Shown: positions 62,023-64,000 of the stretch, piece after piece
How positions within the stretch are numbered: the stretch's first letter is position 1
Layout: the number at the start of each line of letters is the position of its first letter
Assembly (NCBI RefSeq): GCF_902833055.1
Contig: NZ_CADFEJ010000003.1
Location: 434,001-498,000 of the forward strand
Reading direction: 5' to 3'
Length of the DNA: 64,000 bases
From: Burkholderia territorii
Lineage (GTDB): Bacteria; Pseudomonadota; Gammaproteobacteria; Burkholderiales; Burkholderiaceae
The notes under the pieces: model-generated
The model's input: the letters and a program-made list of their open reading frames with translations, nothing else
Database searches by the model: none
Told to the model about the DNA's origin: nothing
Translations under genes and position numbers: made by a program

Positions 62023-64000
62023 TTATGTAGCGGTTACGTCGATGATCCGGTCGGCACTCGCAATTGTTTCCGGCCTGTGTGCAACAACGATTCTTGTCAG
62101 CGGAAGTTTTTTGATCGCGTCGTTCACGCGCTTCTCGTTTTCCACATCGAGGTGACTAGTCGCTTCGTCCAGCAGCAAGACCGAAGGTTGTCGATAAAGC
62201 GCCCGCGCGAGCAGTACACGCTGTTTCTGGCCACCTGATAGGATTGAACCCATGTCGCCCACCATCGAGTTGAAACCCATCGGCATGCGGTTGATGTCGT
62301 CTTCGATCGCGGCGATTCGTGCGGACTCGCGGATGCGCGCGTGATCCGGCATCTCGTCGAAGAAACAAATATTTTCCGCCAGAGTACCGGCAAACAGCTG
62401 GTCTTCTTGCATGACCGTTCCGATAAGTCGACGGTGCGTCGTCGTTCCAAGCGCCTCGATTGGAGCGTCGTTTATATGAACCGCACCCGAGGTCGGACGA
62501 AGCAGACCAGCGATGATTTTGAGAATCGTCGTTTTTCCGCTGCCGCTGGCGCCGACAATTGCCACGTGCTCGCCGGGATCGACGGTCATACTGAATCTTT
62601 TGACGACTTCTTCTTCCTCTTCGGCATAACGAAAGGAGATGTCCTTCAGCACGATCCTCGCGGCAGGGAAACGAGTCACCTCGACGCCGGTGGTCCGCAC
62701 TTCTTCCTTCTCGTACATAATGTCGGCCAGACGGTTCAGCTGAACATCGAGCATGCGAAACTCGTATGCCTTGTCGACGAGACTCGTCACACGCTTGGAA
62801 AACTGCTCGCGGTACGAAAGGTAGGCAAGCAACATGCCGATCGAAAACGTTTTTTCAATCACGGCGTTGGCGCCCATCACGACGACGATCAGGTTTTCGG
62901 CACGAAAGATAAAGCTGTTCGCGCCATGAAAGAAGACAAGCAACCGCTGCGTACGCAGCCACGCGTTCTTTTGCCGGACAATCTGGTTGAGCCAGCCGGC
63001 GATCCGGGAATGTTCCTTCCCGAACAGTTTGATGCTTTGAATGCCACGGACGCTTTCAAGCAGATATGTCTGTTGCTTTGCGTCGAACACGAACTGGCTC
63101 TCGTTCGCAGATCTCAGTGCACCATACAAAGAAATCCGCAAACCGATATAGATCGTCAACGCGCCGACACTGATCAGGGCGAGCTTCGCGTCGTACACGA
63201 TCATCATCACGAGCGTGCCGATCGACATCGCTCCGTCGAGCACTGCCTCCACGACGCTCGTGCTGATTGTGTTCTGGATGACGTTGATCGTATTAACGCG
63301 GGTCACAATATCGCCGAGGTGGCGTTTTCCGAAGAAACTGCTCGGTAGATGAAACAGTCGGCTGCCAACGTTGGCAAGCCATTGCACGTTGAGCGATGCT
63401 CCCATGTGCGCGACAATCCAAGCCCGGAACGCTTCGATGGCAGTCTGCGACGCCCACACGATGCCGAATCCGATGGCAAGCGTTAACACCAGTTGCTCGT
63501 CGCCGGTAACGAGCGCCTCATCGGTCACCCATTGAACGAAGAAAGGCGTCACGATCGTGCAGATTTCGATTGCGATGGCTAGCAAGAAGATCTGAGAAAG
63601 CGATCGTTTGAGCCCGACGATGCGCCCAGTCAACTCTCGAACCCGGAGCTTTTCCTTGCGTTTCGCGCGTTTGAATTCCGGGTTAGGCGTTAGTTCAAGC
63701 GCGACGCCCGTGAAGTGCCTGGATAGTTCCTTCCATTCAATGGTGCTGCGTCCCAGCGCCGGATCGACGATTTCCACACTCGACGCCCGGACTCGCTCCA
63801 ACACGACGAAGTGATTGAAACTCCAGTGCAGGACACAGGGCAACTGCAAATGACGCACTTCATTCAGTTCGAGCGAAAGAGGGCGCGCCGTCAGCTTCAG
63901 ATGGCTGCCGATCTCGACGAGGTTGGCGAGCGTCGTGCCTTTGAGGGACACGGAAAAGCGCTGACGCAATTGGCGCAAATCGATTTCGTGACCATGAAAC
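62023..64000 (-). CDS. C39-peptidase ABC exporter (PCAT, CvaB/RaxB-like), N-terminus outside the window
   Basis: Peptidase-containing ABC transporter that trims double-glycine leaders and exports the peptide. 658 residues are visible. The frame stays open to the edge. First comes most of a C39 domain: HGHEIDLRQLRQRF, the catalytic His in LPCVLHWSFNHFVVLE and the Asp in VDPALGRS; the catalytic Cys should lie just beyond the edge. Then six membrane helices, then the ATPase: IVGASGSGKTTILKI, LSGGQKQRVLLARAL, VLLLDEATSHLD, VVAHRPET. First visible gene of the secretion operon. Confidence 0.93.
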   Translation of the reverse strand, partial: FHGHEIDLRQLRQRFSVSLKGTTLANLVEIGSHLKLTARPLSLELNEVRHLQLPCVLHWSFNHFVVLERVRASSVEIVDPALGRSTIEWKELSRHFTGVALELTPNPEFKRAKRKEKLRVRELTGRIVGLKRSLSQIFLLAIAIEICTIVTPFFVQWVTDEALVTGDEQLVLTLAIGFGIVWASQTAIEAFRAWIVAHMGASLNVQWLANVGSRLFHLPSSFFGKRHLGDIVTRVNTINVIQNTISTSVVEAVLDGAMSIGTLVMMIVYDAKLALISVGALTIYIGLRISLYGALRSANESQFVFDAKQQTYLLESVRGIQSIKLFGKEHSRIAGWLNQIVRQKNAWLRTQRLLVFFHGANSFIFRAENLIVVVMGANAVIEKTFSIGMLLAYLSYREQFSKRVTSLVDKAYEFRMLDVQLNRLADIMYEKEEVRTTGVEVTRFPAARIVLKDISFRYAEEEEEVVKRFSMTVDPGEHVAIVGASGSGKTTILKIIAGLLRPTSGAVHINDAPIEALGTTTHRRLIGTVMQEDQLFAGTLAENICFFDEMPDHARIRESARIAAIEDDINRMPMGFNSMVGDMGSILSGGQKQRVLLARALYRQPSVLLLDEATSHLDVENEKRVNDAIKKLPLTRIVVAHRPETIASADRIIDVTAT

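Overview
The window is GC-rich and densely coding, with third-position G/C bias. Its genes are Burkholderia-like: an OmpC-type Burkholderia porin, tandem DUF4148 proteins, Ohr/OhrR, and a B12 locus built around CobG, CbiD and a CbiG-CobJ fusion. It reads as a chromosomal segment of a Burkholderia species, probably of the B. cepacia complex. The genus call is inference from gene content, as no rRNA or other marker gene lies in the window.

Region 1 (1-23.3 kb) is a cobalamin (B12) locus of four transcription units. A leftward unit (cobA-cobE-cobO, running off the left edge) and a rightward unit (Ni/Co permease, cobW, cobN, chelatase subunits) diverge from one intergenic region, and each starts with its own cobalamin riboswitch. 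Five accessory genes and a secreted GH18 chitinase follow. Then comes leftward cobG-cobH-cobI-cobJ behind a third riboswitch, and opposite it rightward cobL-cbiD-cobK-cobM. Together these cover Co uptake, tetrapyrrole methylation, ring contraction, cobalt insertion and adenosylation. The AAA and VWA chelatase parts lie in two frames joined by an A7 run and a strong hairpin, the signature of programmed -1 frameshifting.

Region 2 (23.5-36.8 kb): a CynX-like MFS pump divergent from a MarR regulator with two palindromic operators, a glutathione transferase, a porin, a MalT-like LuxR regulator, and a rightward catabolic run (UspA/hemerythrin-like protein, quinone oxidoreductase, TauD-type dioxygenase, BKACE enzyme, MFS permease, small hydrolase).

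Region 3 (36.9-49.6 kb): a small unknown ORF followed by a frameshifted Doc toxin, a four-gene ABC importer, a lipoprotein, a CoA-transferase/HMG-CoA-lyase/VOC/hydrolase/LysR cluster and an opposing MFS permease.

Region 4 (50-56.1 kb): an SGNH hydrolase, a nitronate-monooxygenase-like enzyme, a GFA protein, ohrR, a GNAT, two DUF4148 paralogues and ohr. An ATCGCATGCGAT-type palindrome recurs around ohr and ohrR and is a candidate OhrR operator.

Region 5 (56.1-64 kb) is visibly poorer in G/C and looks acquired. After about 500 bases with no recognisable gene comes a lipoprotein-like hydrolase, then a tightly overlapped leftward operon: a C39-peptidase ABC exporter (cut by the right edge), a 2OG-Fe(II) oxygenase, a DUF6817-like/GNAT fusion, an HlyD adaptor and a TolC channel. 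It looks like a modify-then-secrete system for a double-glycine-leader peptide whose precursor is not in the window. This is the best candidate here for an undescribed system.
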